Below are positions 15,492-23,722 of a stretch of DNA of 51,927 nucleotides, one piece after another (positions within the stretch are counted from its first letter, which is position 1; each line of letters begins with the position of its first letter). The notes beneath the pieces were generated by a model. The model ran no database searches, was not told the DNA's origin, and saw only the letters and a program-made list of their open reading frames with translations. This DNA is from Bacteroidetes bacterium RIFCSPLOWO2_12_FULL_35_15 (GTDB lineage Bacteria; Bacteroidota; Bacteroidia; 2-12-FULL-35-15): NCBI GenBank assembly GCA_001769385.1, contig MEPB01000105.1, positions 1 to 51,927 of the forward strand, in the 5' to 3' direction. The translations under genes were made by a program, and so were the position numbers.

Positions 15492-17331
15492 ATTCCACCG
15501 TTACCGATTTCGCTAAGTTCCGTGGTTGATCCACATTGCAACCTCTCATTACAGCAATGTGATAGGATAATAATTGCAATGGAACAACAGAAACTAATGG
15601 AACTAAAATTTCATCTGTCTCCGGGATTTCAATGGTATAATCAGCCATCTCTTTTACTTGTGTGTCGCCTTCCGTTACAATAGCTATGATCTTTCCTTTA
15701 CGTGCTTTTACTTCTTGTATGTTGCTTACTACTTTTTCGTAGGATGTCCCTTTTGTGGCGATAACAAATACCGGCATCTCTTCATCAATCAAAGCGATTG
15801 GTCCGTGTTTCATTTCCGCTGCAGGATAACCTTCGGCATGTATGTAAGAGATCTCTTTTAATTTTAATGCGCCTTCTAATGCCACAGGGAAGCTGTATCC
15901 GCGACCTAAATACAATGCGTTGCTTACATTTTTATAAATGTCGGCAATGAATTTAATTTTATCATTTTTCAATAATACGCGTTCAATTTTTGCAGGAATT
16001 GCTTCCAGTTCGCTGATCAGTTGATGAAAGCGGGATGATGAAATAGTTCCTTTGCGATAAGCAACACGTAATGCCATTAATGTAAGTACGGTAACTTGCG
16101 CTGTAAATGCCTTTGTTGATGCAACACCGATCTCCGGTCCCGCATGTGTATAAGAGCCTGCATGTGTGGCACGAGCAATGGATGACCCAACTACATTGCA
16201 AACTCCGATAATGGTTGCCCCTTTTGATTTTGCTAATTCGATAGCAGCTAATGTATCGGCTGTTTCACCTGATTGTGAAATAGCAATTACCACATCATCT
16301 TCATAAACGATCGGGTTACGATAACGGAACTCCGAAGCGTATTCCACTTCAACAGGAATGCGGGCAAGATCTTCAAATAAATATTCAGCAACTAATCCGG
16401 CATGCCATGATGTACCACATGCAATGATGATGATTCGTTTTGCATTGATAAATTTTTGTTCGTATTCTGTAATTCCACCCAAATTGACCACCCCTTTTTC
16501 AGAACTCAATCTGCCGCGCATACTGTCTTTGATGGAGCGTGGTTGTTCGTATATTTCTTTTAGCATGAAATGGTCGTAACCGCCTTTTTCCAATGCTTCC
16601 AGTTTTAATTCTAATTCCTGAACATAAGGTGTTTTTACTTTGTTCTTGATGGTTTTTATTTTCAGATCTTTCCCTCGTTCAATAAAAGCAATTTCTTCAT
16701 CTTCGAGATACACCACATTTTTTGTGTACTCAACTATTGGAGTTGCATCTGATGCGATATAAAATTCATCTTCACCAATTCCAATTACCATCGGACTTCC
16801 TTTTTTTGCAGCAAATAATTCGTCCGGATTTTCTTTCGAAAGAATAACAATGGCGTATGCTCCAACTACTTGGTTTAATGCGATACGAACAGCCTCACCC
16901 AGGCGTACTTTTTCTTTTTGTTGAATGTCTTCGATTAAATGAATTAATACTTCGGTATCGGTATCACTTAAAAAAACGTGGCCACGTTTTTTTAATTCTT
17001 CTTTTAAGGATCCGTAATTTTCGATGATACCATTGTGTATCATTACCATATTTTTTGAAGCCGAATAATGCGGATGCGCATTCACGTCATTTGGAACACC
17101 GTGTGTAGCCCAGCGTGTATGGCCGATACCAATAGTTCCGCTTTTATTCTGATCACCAATAAAATTGTGCAGGTCAATTACTTTGCCTTTGCACTTATAT
17201 ACGTTTAATTGGCCATGATCTATTAATGCAACTCCGGCACTGTCATAACCTCTGTATTCCAAGCGTTGTAATCCTTTTATTAAAAAAGGATAAGCTTGTT
17301 TGTTTCCAATATAAGCAACTATTCCACACAT
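15490..17331 (-). CDS. glmS: Glutamine-fructose-6-phosphate aminotransferase (isomerizing)
   Basis: Makes glucosamine-6-phosphate from fructose-6-phosphate and glutamine, the entry to peptidoglycan and LPS amino sugars. It starts MCGIVAYIGN, so the class II glutaminase nucleophile is Cys2, and has GIGHTRWATHG and HNGIIENY. Two SIS domains follow, with IIACGTSWHAG, SQSGETADT, GVASTKAFTAQV and KEISYIHAEGYPAAEMKHGP. The 613-residue length is normal. The ATG is one base after the DUF4270 stop, so it is translationally close to it. The operon order glgA-like, DUF4270, glmS recurs in Bacteroidota. Its stop codon lies at the end of a heptamer repeat array. Confidence 0.97.
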   Translation of the reverse strand: MCGIVAYIGNKQAYPFLIKGLQRLEYRGYDSAGVALIDHGQLNVYKCKGKVIDLHNFIGDQNKSGTIGIGHTRWATHGVPNDVNAHPHYSASKNMVMIHNGIIENYGSLKEELKKRGHVFLSDTDTEVLIHLIEDIQQKEKVRLGEAVRIALNQVVGAYAIVILSKENPDELFAAKKGSPMVIGIGEDEFYIASDATPIVEYTKNVVYLEDEEIAFIERGKDLKIKTIKNKVKTPYVQELELKLEALEKGGYDHFMLKEIYEQPRSIKDSMRGRLSSEKGVVNLGGITEYEQKFINAKRIIIIACGTSWHAGLVAEYLFEDLARIPVEVEYASEFRYRNPIVYEDDVVIAISQSGETADTLAAIELAKSKGATIIGVCNVVGSSIARATHAGSYTHAGPEIGVASTKAFTAQVTVLTLMALRVAYRKGTISSSRFHQLISELEAIPAKIERVLLKNDKIKFIADIYKNVSNALYLGRGYSFPVALEGALKLKEISYIHAEGYPAAEMKHGPIALIDEEMPVFVIATKGTSYEKVVSNIQEVKARKGKIIAIVTEGDTQVKEMADYTIEIPETDEILVPLVSVVPLQLLSYHIAVMRGCNVDQPRNLAKSVTVE

Positions 17332-17332
17332 G

Positions 17333-18772
17333 TTAATGCAGTTTTGTGTATGATATATTTAATTTCATCTGGTAGGGGTTACCGCTGGCTCCACCACCAA
17401 TTATTACTCTGCTAGGGGTTGTAGCGGCAGTGATATGCGGTATTGTAATATAAAAACCGTTATTTTTTCGGGTGCCGGCTAAAATTTGCTGAATATATTT
17501 GCTAATGATCAAATTATATTCATGCGTGGTTGAATTATAGTTTCCATCCACCCAGCCGGGAGTTGATAAATAATCAGGTAAAACATAACTTGTTCCGTCA
17601 TCATTAATTCCGAAGGGGATCAATGATGTAGGTCGGGTAAATGTATCCACCAGGTAAGTTGCTTGTGAAGTATCAATTTTAATTGTCAGAACGGCTTTGT
17701 TAATAGCAACGGCCCCATTTTTTACCCAATCCATTAATGTGGGCATTTCAACTTTTGTTTTTAATCCTGCCATGGATTGAATGTAAACAGTGCTGTTTTG
17801 GGATGGGGGACCTGAACTTAATTGTGAAGAAAGATCAATATTAGAGACGGTTGAATAATCATGTGAAAAATTCTGATGACGTGAAACACTCCCTAAACTA
17901 AATACATAATTTGTGTACCATGTTGAATCAACCTGGAGATTGATTGGTTTAACGGATGTAATTATTGTTTTGCCGGTATAATGATAATAAATGGTCATGG
18001 AGGATGCCCCCATCAGAAAACGCATGATGTTGCCTTCGTTAGTTGCCAAACCTGTTGTATTTTCTGTGGTGATGTAAAACCCTTTCATGAAATTTTGGAA
18101 AGTAGCATTATTAACAAGATTGCCTGTACTTTGATTGTTCAATAAATTTTGTCCGAAAGCAACATTTAACGGGATCCTGAGCTGTGGTTTTGATTTAACA
18201 CCTGAAACTAAAACACTATCAGTAGGCCGGGGAGTGAATGAATACGCATTTGCCAGATCAACCCCTGTGTTGAGCATAGCATCAGTTGAATAATAAGAAG
18301 TACCGGCTGTTATTCCATTTAGTAGTTCATATACATTAACGGTTTGAATTTTTCTTATTTTTTTACCATAACATGGAGCATCATAAATAAGTGATAATAC
18401 AATTGAATCGCAAATAGGAGAGATACCAAATGAAGTAGCGGAAATGCTGGTTGGTAATTTAACTTGTGTATAGATCGATGAATTGGAAGTGCCAAAAACA
18501 GGATCAATGTATTTGCCTAATAATCCATACCCGGCCAGCAATTGGTTTTGATCCGTTCGTAATGAATCTTCTTTTACCGTTCTGGTGATTAAAAGGGTGG
18601 TGTCAATATAATTAACATATAACAGATCGGTGGAAGGTTGCACATTTAAGCCAACTTCACTGGCTTTATTACAGGATATTTGTACTATTGAAATACTGGC
18701 GAATAATATTAAAAAAAATTTTGTCACGCCAAGGCGTGACAAAATTTGTTGTACTCTTTGTGTTATAGTCAT
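17333..18772 (-). CDS. DUF4270-family lipoprotein
   Basis: A 479-residue surface or periplasmic lipoprotein. The hydrophobic stretch FFLILFASISIVQISC ends in a lipobox Cys at residue 34, and the mature part (GLNVQPSTDLLYVNYIDTT) matches the DUF4270 family typical of Bacteroidota; its function is unknown. It lies between the glgA-like gene and glmS in a tight operon. The ATG at 18772 gives a long n-region partly encoded by a palindrome at 18716-18747. A GTG at 18727 inside that palindrome would give a compact signal peptide, MTKFFLILFAS, and is a plausible alternative start. Confidence 0.88.
   Translation of the reverse strand: MTITQRVQQILSRLGVTKFFLILFASISIVQISCNKASEVGLNVQPSTDLLYVNYIDTTLLITRTVKEDSLRTDQNQLLAGYGLLGKYIDPVFGTSNSSIYTQVKLPTSISATSFGISPICDSIVLSLIYDAPCYGKKIRKIQTVNVYELLNGITAGTSYYSTDAMLNTGVDLANAYSFTPRPTDSVLVSGVKSKPQLRIPLNVAFGQNLLNNQSTGNLVNNATFQNFMKGFYITTENTTGLATNEGNIMRFLMGASSMTIYYHYTGKTIITSVKPINLQVDSTWYTNYVFSLGSVSRHQNFSHDYSTVSNIDLSSQLSSGPPSQNSTVYIQSMAGLKTKVEMPTLMDWVKNGAVAINKAVLTIKIDTSQATYLVDTFTRPTSLIPFGINDDGTSYVLPDYLSTPGWVDGNYNSTTHEYNLIISKYIQQILAGTRKNNGFYITIPHITAATTPSRVIIGGGASGNPYQMKLNISYTKLH
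18716..18747. repeat. Perfect palindrome inside the lipoprotein signal-peptide codons
   Basis: 15-base arms, AAATTTTGTCACGCC and its complement, are separated by two bases. The palindrome covers codons for SRLGVTKFF near the start of the DUF4270 gene. It resembles an extragenic palindrome captured by the reading frame. The hairpin would form in the mRNA close to the ribosome start site. Confidence 0.85.
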
Positions 18773-18781
18773 AAAAATAAA

Positions 18782-19612
18782 TTAATCAACTAATTCTGCT
18801 ACTTCATCAAGCACGGTATCATAAAATTCGGAGTAAGCAGTAATATAATCATCTCCTGCCTGGTATTCCAATACCGGTTTTCCTGATTTTTTGATATGTT
18901 TTTCGAGATCAGAATTAATTTTCGGACTTCCTTTGATGATACCATCAACCAAATCAATCGCTAATTTACTAATGTTAACAAAAGTTGGATTTTTATATAA
19001 TTCAACATCTGATTTCTCGATTCCTTCGTGCATTACTTTTTTTGCAAAATCTTTATGTAATGCTTTCGGAAATTCTTCATCATATACCGAATACACAATT
19101 TTTGTATCGGCAAATAATGGGTTATCAGCAAATGATTTTTTTAGATAAAGAGCTGTTAAGCTTGTCATCCAACCATGAAGATGTACAATGTCAGGAGACC
19201 AGCCAAGTTTTTTAACAGTTTCGATCACACCGCGACAAAAGAAGATGGCACGTTCATCATTATCAGCAAATTGTTCGCCTTTTTTATCAGCTAAAATATA
19301 TTTGCGTTCAAAATACTCTTGATTATCAATAAAATAAACCTGCATACGTGCTGATTGAATGGAGGCTACTTTAATAATTAATGGGTGATCACTATTATCA
19401 ATGATAATGTTCATTCCTGATAAACGGATAACCTCATGCAATTGATTTCGTCTTTCATTAATGCAACCGTATTTTGGCATAAAAGTTCGAATTTCTTTCC
19501 CACGTTCTTGAATTCCTTGCGGTAATTGGCGACTAATCATACTCATTGGTGTTTCATCTAAATAAGGGGTAACTTCTTGTGAAACAAACAGAACTCTAGC
19601 TTTCTTCTTCAT
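18782..19612 (-). CDS. Glycogen/starch synthase N-terminal-domain protein
   Basis: A 276-residue protein equivalent to the first half of GT5 glycogen/starch synthase: ARVLFVSQEVTPYLDE, IRTFMPKYGCINE, DNDERAIFFCRGVIE and PDIVHLHGWMTSL match the catalytic N-terminal domain. The C-terminal nucleotide-sugar-binding half is absent and the frame ends cleanly, so this is a short family rather than a fresh truncation. The usual KTGGL loop near residue 15 is not present (YLDETPMS instead), so glucan synthesis is doubtful. It is the first gene of the operon with DUF4270 and glmS, and a strong promoter lies upstream. A role in cell-envelope sugar metabolism is only inferred. Confidence 0.8.
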   Translation of the reverse strand: MKKKARVLFVSQEVTPYLDETPMSMISRQLPQGIQERGKEIRTFMPKYGCINERRNQLHEVIRLSGMNIIIDNSDHPLIIKVASIQSARMQVYFIDNQEYFERKYILADKKGEQFADNDERAIFFCRGVIETVKKLGWSPDIVHLHGWMTSLTALYLKKSFADNPLFADTKIVYSVYDEEFPKALHKDFAKKVMHEGIEKSDVELYKNPTFVNISKLAIDLVDGIIKGSPKINSDLEKHIKKSGKPVLEYQAGDDYITAYSEFYDTVLDEVAELVD

Positions 19613-19647
19613 GTATGTGAATTAAGGTTAGATTGTTAAAAGGATTA

Positions 19648-19679
19648 CAAAAGTAATGAAAAATTTTCGAAATTTCAAA
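19648..19679 (-). promoter_or_regulatory. Putative promoter of the glgA-like / DUF4270 / glmS operon
   Basis: On the minus strand TTTG (19676-19679) is followed after 20 bases by TACTTTTG (19648-19655), a full match to the Bacteroidota TTTG / TAnnTTTG promoter. It lies 35 bases before the operon start codon. Confidence 0.65.
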
Positions 19680-19758
19680 GTATTAATATTAGATTTGTTC
19701 GGTTTTGCCGAAAAAAGAACGCTATTAATGTCGTTTTTATTAGTTTTTAACAATTTTT

Positions 19759-19764
19759 AGGAGG
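19759..19764 (+). promoter_or_regulatory. Perfect Shine-Dalgarno placed one base from the panC ATG
   Basis: AGGAGG occurs immediately before the panC start, leaving only one base between it and ATG. This is too close for a normal ribosome-binding site (5-9 bases). No later ATG fits the family N-terminus, so either the motif is chance or initiation is atypical. Confidence 0.45.
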
Positions 19765-19765
19765 T

Positions 19766-20650
19766 ATGATTATTATTAATTCTATTCAACAGCTAAAAGA
19801 TCAATTACTGCTGTTTCGAAAGCAAAAAAAAAGTATTGGCTTTGTTCCTACAATGGGTGCCTTGCATCAGGGACACCTTTCTCTTATCGAAAATGCGCTT
19901 AAAGAGTGTGATTTGGTAATATGCAGCATTTTCGTTAATCCTACACAGTTTAACGATTTAAACGATCTGGATAAATATCCCAGAACTATAGAAAAAGATG
20001 CTCAGATGCTTAAAAAAGCGGGTTGTGATGTGCTTTTTGCACCCGAAGTAAATGAAATATATACAGAACAGGAGTTAGAACTGAAAAGGCAAAAGGTGGA
20101 AGATACAAGTTGGACAGAAGGCAAACAGGTTGATTTCGGATCCTTGGATAAGGTTATGGAAGGCGCGCAACGTCCGGGACATTTTAATGGGGTTGCACAG
20201 GTAGTAAGCAAATTGTTCAGGATCGTGGAGCCTCAGAAAGCCTATTTCGGACAAAAAGATTTCCAGCAATTGGCAATCATAAGAACAATGGTAAAACAAT
20301 TAGAGATGCCGATTGAAATTGTCGCTTGCCCCATCATCCGCGAGGAAAATGGCCTGGCAATGAGTTCGAGAAACGAAAGATTAACAAAAGAGGAAAGAAA
20401 AAGGGCCGGGTTCATTTTTGAAACTCTTGCCAAGATGAAAAAATTGAAAAACAATACCTCGATAGCGGAATTAAAAACCTTTGTGGAAGCTCAGCTAAAA
20501 ACCGAATCGTTAATTAAATTAGAATATTTTGAAATCGCTGATGCTGAAACCCTTCAATCCATTTCTGATCTTGAGCAGGCAAAAAGTGCTGTTGCCTGTA
20601 TCGCATTAAAAATAGGGGAAGTCCGGTTGATCGATAACATTCTTCTTTAG
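19766..20650 (+). CDS. panC: Pantothenate synthetase
   Basis: Joins pantoate and beta-alanine using ATP, the last step to vitamin B5. Family motifs are PTMGALHQGHLSLI (ATP-binding HxGH), FVNPTQFNDLNDLDKYPRT, GHFNGVAQVVSKLF, YFGQKDFQQL and MSSRNERLT. The 294-residue length is slightly above the common 280. The start MIIINSIQQL aligns with the E. coli N-terminus. It is divergent from the glgA-like operon. In this window it has no panB or panD neighbour downstream, and a bidirectional terminator follows about 240 bases later. Confidence 0.95.
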   Translation: MIIINSIQQLKDQLLLFRKQKKSIGFVPTMGALHQGHLSLIENALKECDLVICSIFVNPTQFNDLNDLDKYPRTIEKDAQMLKKAGCDVLFAPEVNEIYTEQELELKRQKVEDTSWTEGKQVDFGSLDKVMEGAQRPGHFNGVAQVVSKLFRIVEPQKAYFGQKDFQQLAIIRTMVKQLEMPIEIVACPIIREENGLAMSSRNERLTKEERKRAGFIFETLAKMKKLKNNTSIAELKTFVEAQLKTESLIKLEYFEIADAETLQSISDLEQAKSAVACIALKIGEVRLIDNILL

Positions 20651-20704
20651 TAACCTAGGTCCGATTAATAATGTCTCGAAAACATTAACAAACAGGGCTA
20701 TTTA

Positions 20705-20830
20705 TGAAATTATATGTTTGTTGTTTTGTCATGCTGAATGGAATGAAGCATCTTGCCAATAAAAAAAATTGCAGTTTTACCCTGAGCGCAGCCGAAGGAA
20801 TCAAAATGAACAGGTGCTTGTAAATAAAAT
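20705..20830. repeat. Degenerate Bacteroidota dispersed repeat
   Basis: The spacer after panC contains GTCATGCTGAAT...GAATGAAGCATCTTGC and then CCCTGAGCGCAGCCGAAGG. These are motifs of the kind found in short dispersed repeats of Bacteroidota spacers. No ORF of note is present. Confidence 0.5.
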
Positions 20831-20888
20831 GCTGCTCCCATTTTTAAAAATCAATTATTAATCGAGCTCAGGTTAGTAGTATTAAAAC

Positions 20889-20926
20889 AAAAAAATCTGC
20901 AGAGATATTTCTTTGCAGATTTTTTT
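20889..20926. terminator. Bidirectional terminator between panC and the act operon
   Basis: Arms AAAAAAATCTGCA (20889-20901) and TGCAGATTTTTTT (20914-20926) pair perfectly around a 12-base loop, with an A tract on one side and a T tract on the other. It can therefore end both the rightward panC and the leftward act transcripts. Confidence 0.8.
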
Positions 20927-20968
20927 TTCAACCCGATTCCAGATACTAGAATGCTTTTGCCTGTTATT

Positions 20969-21181
20969 TTAGGGTCTGTAATAGTAATAATTCCAAATAA
21001 CAGAAAGCATAAAAATAATAAGTAAGCCCAAAATTACTTTACGCGTCATGCGTTTTTCTTTTTCAATAGCATCTGCTGTTCTCTTTCCTTTTAAATTTTT
21101 TGTGATCAGATAAATTCTAAATAAATATCCTATTGCAATAATTATTAGAATAAGAGAAATATAAGCTAAAAAAGCTGTCAT
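20969..21181 (-). CDS. Small two-helix membrane protein at the end of the act operon
   Basis: A 70-residue protein with two hydrophobic helices (LAYISLILIIIAIGYLF and KVILGLLIIFMLSVIW) joined by a strongly basic loop (KNLKGKRTADAIEKEKRMTRK), and the C-terminal end YYYYRP. It lies 51 bases after actF on the same strand and before the shared terminator, so it is likely co-transcribed. It could be an accessory subunit or assembly factor of alternative complex III. That is suggested by position only; I do not recognise the family. Confidence 0.6.
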   Translation of the reverse strand: MTAFLAYISLILIIIAIGYLFRIYLITKNLKGKRTADAIEKEKRMTRKVILGLLIIFMLSVIWNYYYYRP

Positions 21182-21232
21182 AGTGTTTGATATTACTAGT
21201 TATAAATAAATTCTTTTTTAATACTTTTAAAA

Positions 21233-22474
21233 TTAAAAATGATGATGAATACTTTCATCCAGATAGGGATGGTTTTTGATCATCAATGGAGCTTTTGTTA
21301 ACGCTCTGTGAATCACAAATAAAATTAATCCAAGGAAACCCAGTGCCGTGCCAATTTCAAGCCAGCTTAAATGCCAGTTGCCATGAACCGTTCCCGGCAT
21401 TACCATCATAAATACATCTAACCAGTGTCCTGCAAAAATGATACATCCAACTGTTGTTAAGAAAAAATAATTTCTTTTTGCATCGCGACTCATCAACAAA
21501 ATCATCGGGAATAAGAAATTCATAAAGAAAACGGTCCACATGATAGTCATGTATCCATAATTATGTAAACGATCCTGGAAATAAATAATTTCTTCAGGAA
21601 TATTTGTGTACCAAATCAGCATGAACTGGCAGAAATATAAATAGCTCCATAAAAAACTCACAGCAAAAACCCATTTTCCTAAATCGTGAATATGGCTGTC
21701 ATTTACCTGAGGTAAATACCCTTTGCGTTTTAAGAACAAAACAAATAAAATGATAGTTACCATTGCCGAGATCCACATTCCGGAAAATGCATACCATCCG
21801 TACATGGTGCTAAACCAATGTACATCAAGGGACATCATCCAATCCCATGCGGAGGTGGAGGAAGTAACAGCAAAGAATACAAGAAACATGGCTCCTTTGC
21901 TCATATTTTTGTAGTGTATGGCAGTTCCATCTTGCAGATCTTCTTCAATAGAACGTTTACGGAAACCATATTGAAACCAGCACCAGATGCTCAAATATAA
22001 AGAAGTTCTTAACCAAAAGAACCAAGGAGCAAAATATACTTGTTTATTAGCAAGAGCTTCATCAAAATGTGGATTAAGGCTGCCATCAGGTAATGTTGCG
22101 GAAGTAATATGGGGCTCCATCCATTCGTATAAACTATGTAAATGAAACTGACCGGCTAAAAGCAACAGAAACATGATAATTGCTCCAACAGGCAAATAAC
22201 AGGAAACGGCTTCATATACTCTTTTTACAGCAACTGACCATGCAACCTCAGCAACATATTGTAATGCCATAAAGAAGGTAGCCAGCAAGCCAATACCCAT
22301 AAAAAAATAACTGTTAACAAGGAGGTTGGCCCAAACACGGGTGTGATGATATCCTTCTTCTTCAGGTACTGTATCGGTAATAAAACCGGCAATTATAGTG
22401 ATTAAACCTATCGCCATTAAACCAAAAGTAATGTTTCTGGTTTTTTTTGTAAACGTATAGTTTAAGTTAGTCAT
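21233..22474 (-). CDS. actF: Alternative complex III quinol-binding membrane subunit ActF
   Basis: A 413-residue NrfD/PsrC-like integral membrane protein with about ten helices, paralogous to ActC. Alternative complex III oxidises menaquinol and passes electrons to a cytochrome c or directly to an oxidase. Identification rests on the polytopic pattern, segments such as FFMGIGLLATFFMALQYVAE and SSTSAWDWMMSLDVHWFSTM, and its place after actE. The C-terminus ends in HHHF. It is the last recognised structural gene of the operon, with 41 bases to actE. Confidence 0.9.
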   Translation of the reverse strand: MTNLNYTFTKKTRNITFGLMAIGLITIIAGFITDTVPEEEGYHHTRVWANLLVNSYFFMGIGLLATFFMALQYVAEVAWSVAVKRVYEAVSCYLPVGAIIMFLLLLAGQFHLHSLYEWMEPHITSATLPDGSLNPHFDEALANKQVYFAPWFFWLRTSLYLSIWCWFQYGFRKRSIEEDLQDGTAIHYKNMSKGAMFLVFFAVTSSTSAWDWMMSLDVHWFSTMYGWYAFSGMWISAMVTIILFVLFLKRKGYLPQVNDSHIHDLGKWVFAVSFLWSYLYFCQFMLIWYTNIPEEIIYFQDRLHNYGYMTIMWTVFFMNFLFPMILLMSRDAKRNYFFLTTVGCIIFAGHWLDVFMMVMPGTVHGNWHLSWLEIGTALGFLGLILFVIHRALTKAPLMIKNHPYLDESIHHHF

Positions 22475-22515
22475 ATCTGTTAATGTATTGTTGAATTATT
22501 ATTTATCGCTACTCG

Positions 22516-23112
22516 TTATTTTAATTTTCCTTGTAATTTTTGAACGAACATTACCAACTTCCATCTTTCATTTACAGTCAGTTGCGAAGCATGTGAGCCC
22601 ATTAAATTTTTTCCATACGTAATTGTATGAAACATTTTTCCTTCCGGTAAAGCCATTAATACAGGCCCTGTATAAGAAGGTGGAGGTCCGGGTAGTTTTA
22701 AAGCAACCAATCCATCGCCTTGCCCTGTGTTGCCATGGCATTGAACACAAAATTTTCCATATAAAACTTCTCCTTGCATAATATTAGCTTCTGTTTTTTC
22801 AAGTGGGTTATGCAAAAGTCTTCCTGCTTGTCCGTATCCGGTTGTATCATCTGGATAAGGATAGGGAATAAACCCTCTGGCAATTGTCGCGGCTACAGGT
22901 AGTCTGTTAGCTTGCAAAGTGTCAATAGTTTCTTTTCCATCTACTATTTTAACATAAGCCATATTGCTTTCCAGCGAAGGCGAGCGATACATATCAGGCA
23001 TAAATTCCACTCCCGGACTATTCGGGTTTTTTTTGCTACAGGATGTAAAGCCGATTGTTACACAACCGAAAATCGCCATCAAGGAAACAATTTGTATTAC
23101 TTTTCTGTTCAT
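22516..23112 (-). CDS. actE: Alternative complex III monohaem cytochrome c lipoprotein ActE
   Basis: A 198-residue lipoprotein: signal peptide ending in TIGFTSC (lipobox Cys about residue 26), then NSPGVEFMPDMYRSPS, typical of ActE. A single c-type haem site, CVQCHGNTGQGDG, lies about residue 122-134, with a likely Met ligand in NLMGSHASQ. It would sit at the periplasmic face and transfer electrons from the pentahaem subunit to the acceptor. It lies 35 bases after actD. Confidence 0.93.
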   Translation of the reverse strand: MNRKVIQIVSLMAIFGCVTIGFTSCSKKNPNSPGVEFMPDMYRSPSLESNMAYVKIVDGKETIDTLQANRLPVAATIARGFIPYPYPDDTTGYGQAGRLLHNPLEKTEANIMQGEVLYGKFCVQCHGNTGQGDGLVALKLPGPPPSYTGPVLMALPEGKMFHTITYGKNLMGSHASQLTVNERWKLVMFVQKLQGKLK

Positions 23113-23147
23113 ATTTTCTGTTATTCTTTTACAAATTTTATTAATTA

Positions 23148-23663
23148 CTATTTGTAATGTAATTCGGTTGCTCCACCTTTTAAAATGGATTCGATAACAC
23201 TTTTCGAAGCCTCTTCGGTTTCAATCACCATCATAAATTTATCATCGGTAGTACGTGGGTCAGGGTTTTTTGCTTTAGCACCGGGAATCAACCAGCTTCT
23301 TAAAAAGAAAGTTAAAGCCATCCCGTGCGCGGCACAAAATACAGTGGATTCGAATGTAATCGGAATAAATGCCGGAACATTCATATAGTAAGCAAAACTT
23401 GGTTTACCACCTATATCAGTTGGCCAGTCTTGTACCATCATGTACCACATCATTAAGGTTGCTAATGATGTTCCTGTAATTCCATAAAGGAAAGAACAAA
23501 TTGCCAAACGTGTTCGGGGCACCCCAATCACACCGTCAATGCCATGTATTGGAAATGGAGAGAACACATCTTTAATGCTAAAGCCCTGAGAACGCAATTG
23601 CTTTGCGCTTTCCAACAAGGGTTCTTCATCGTCATAAATTGCATGAATTACTACTTTGCTCAT
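23148..23663 (-). CDS. actD: Alternative complex III subunit ActD (DUF3341)
   Basis: A 171-residue membrane protein of family DUF3341. The cytoplasmic N-terminal part (IYDDEEPLLESAKQLRSQGF; DVFSPFPIHGID) resembles a small ferredoxin-like fold. Two transmembrane helices follow (RLAICSFLYGITGTSLATLM and VPAFIPITFESTVFCAAHGM). The position between actC and actE is the canonical one. It is thought to have a structural role in the complex. Confidence 0.92.
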   Translation of the reverse strand: MSKVVIHAIYDDEEPLLESAKQLRSQGFSIKDVFSPFPIHGIDGVIGVPRTRLAICSFLYGITGTSLATLMMWYMMVQDWPTDIGGKPSFAYYMNVPAFIPITFESTVFCAAHGMALTFFLRSWLIPGAKAKNPDPRTTDDKFMMVIETEEASKSVIESILKGGATELHYK

Positions 23664-23722
23664 ATCTTCTTTAATTGTTATAGTGTTTAATGGCTAATAT
23701 GGTTTTATTCACAATTAGCTTA

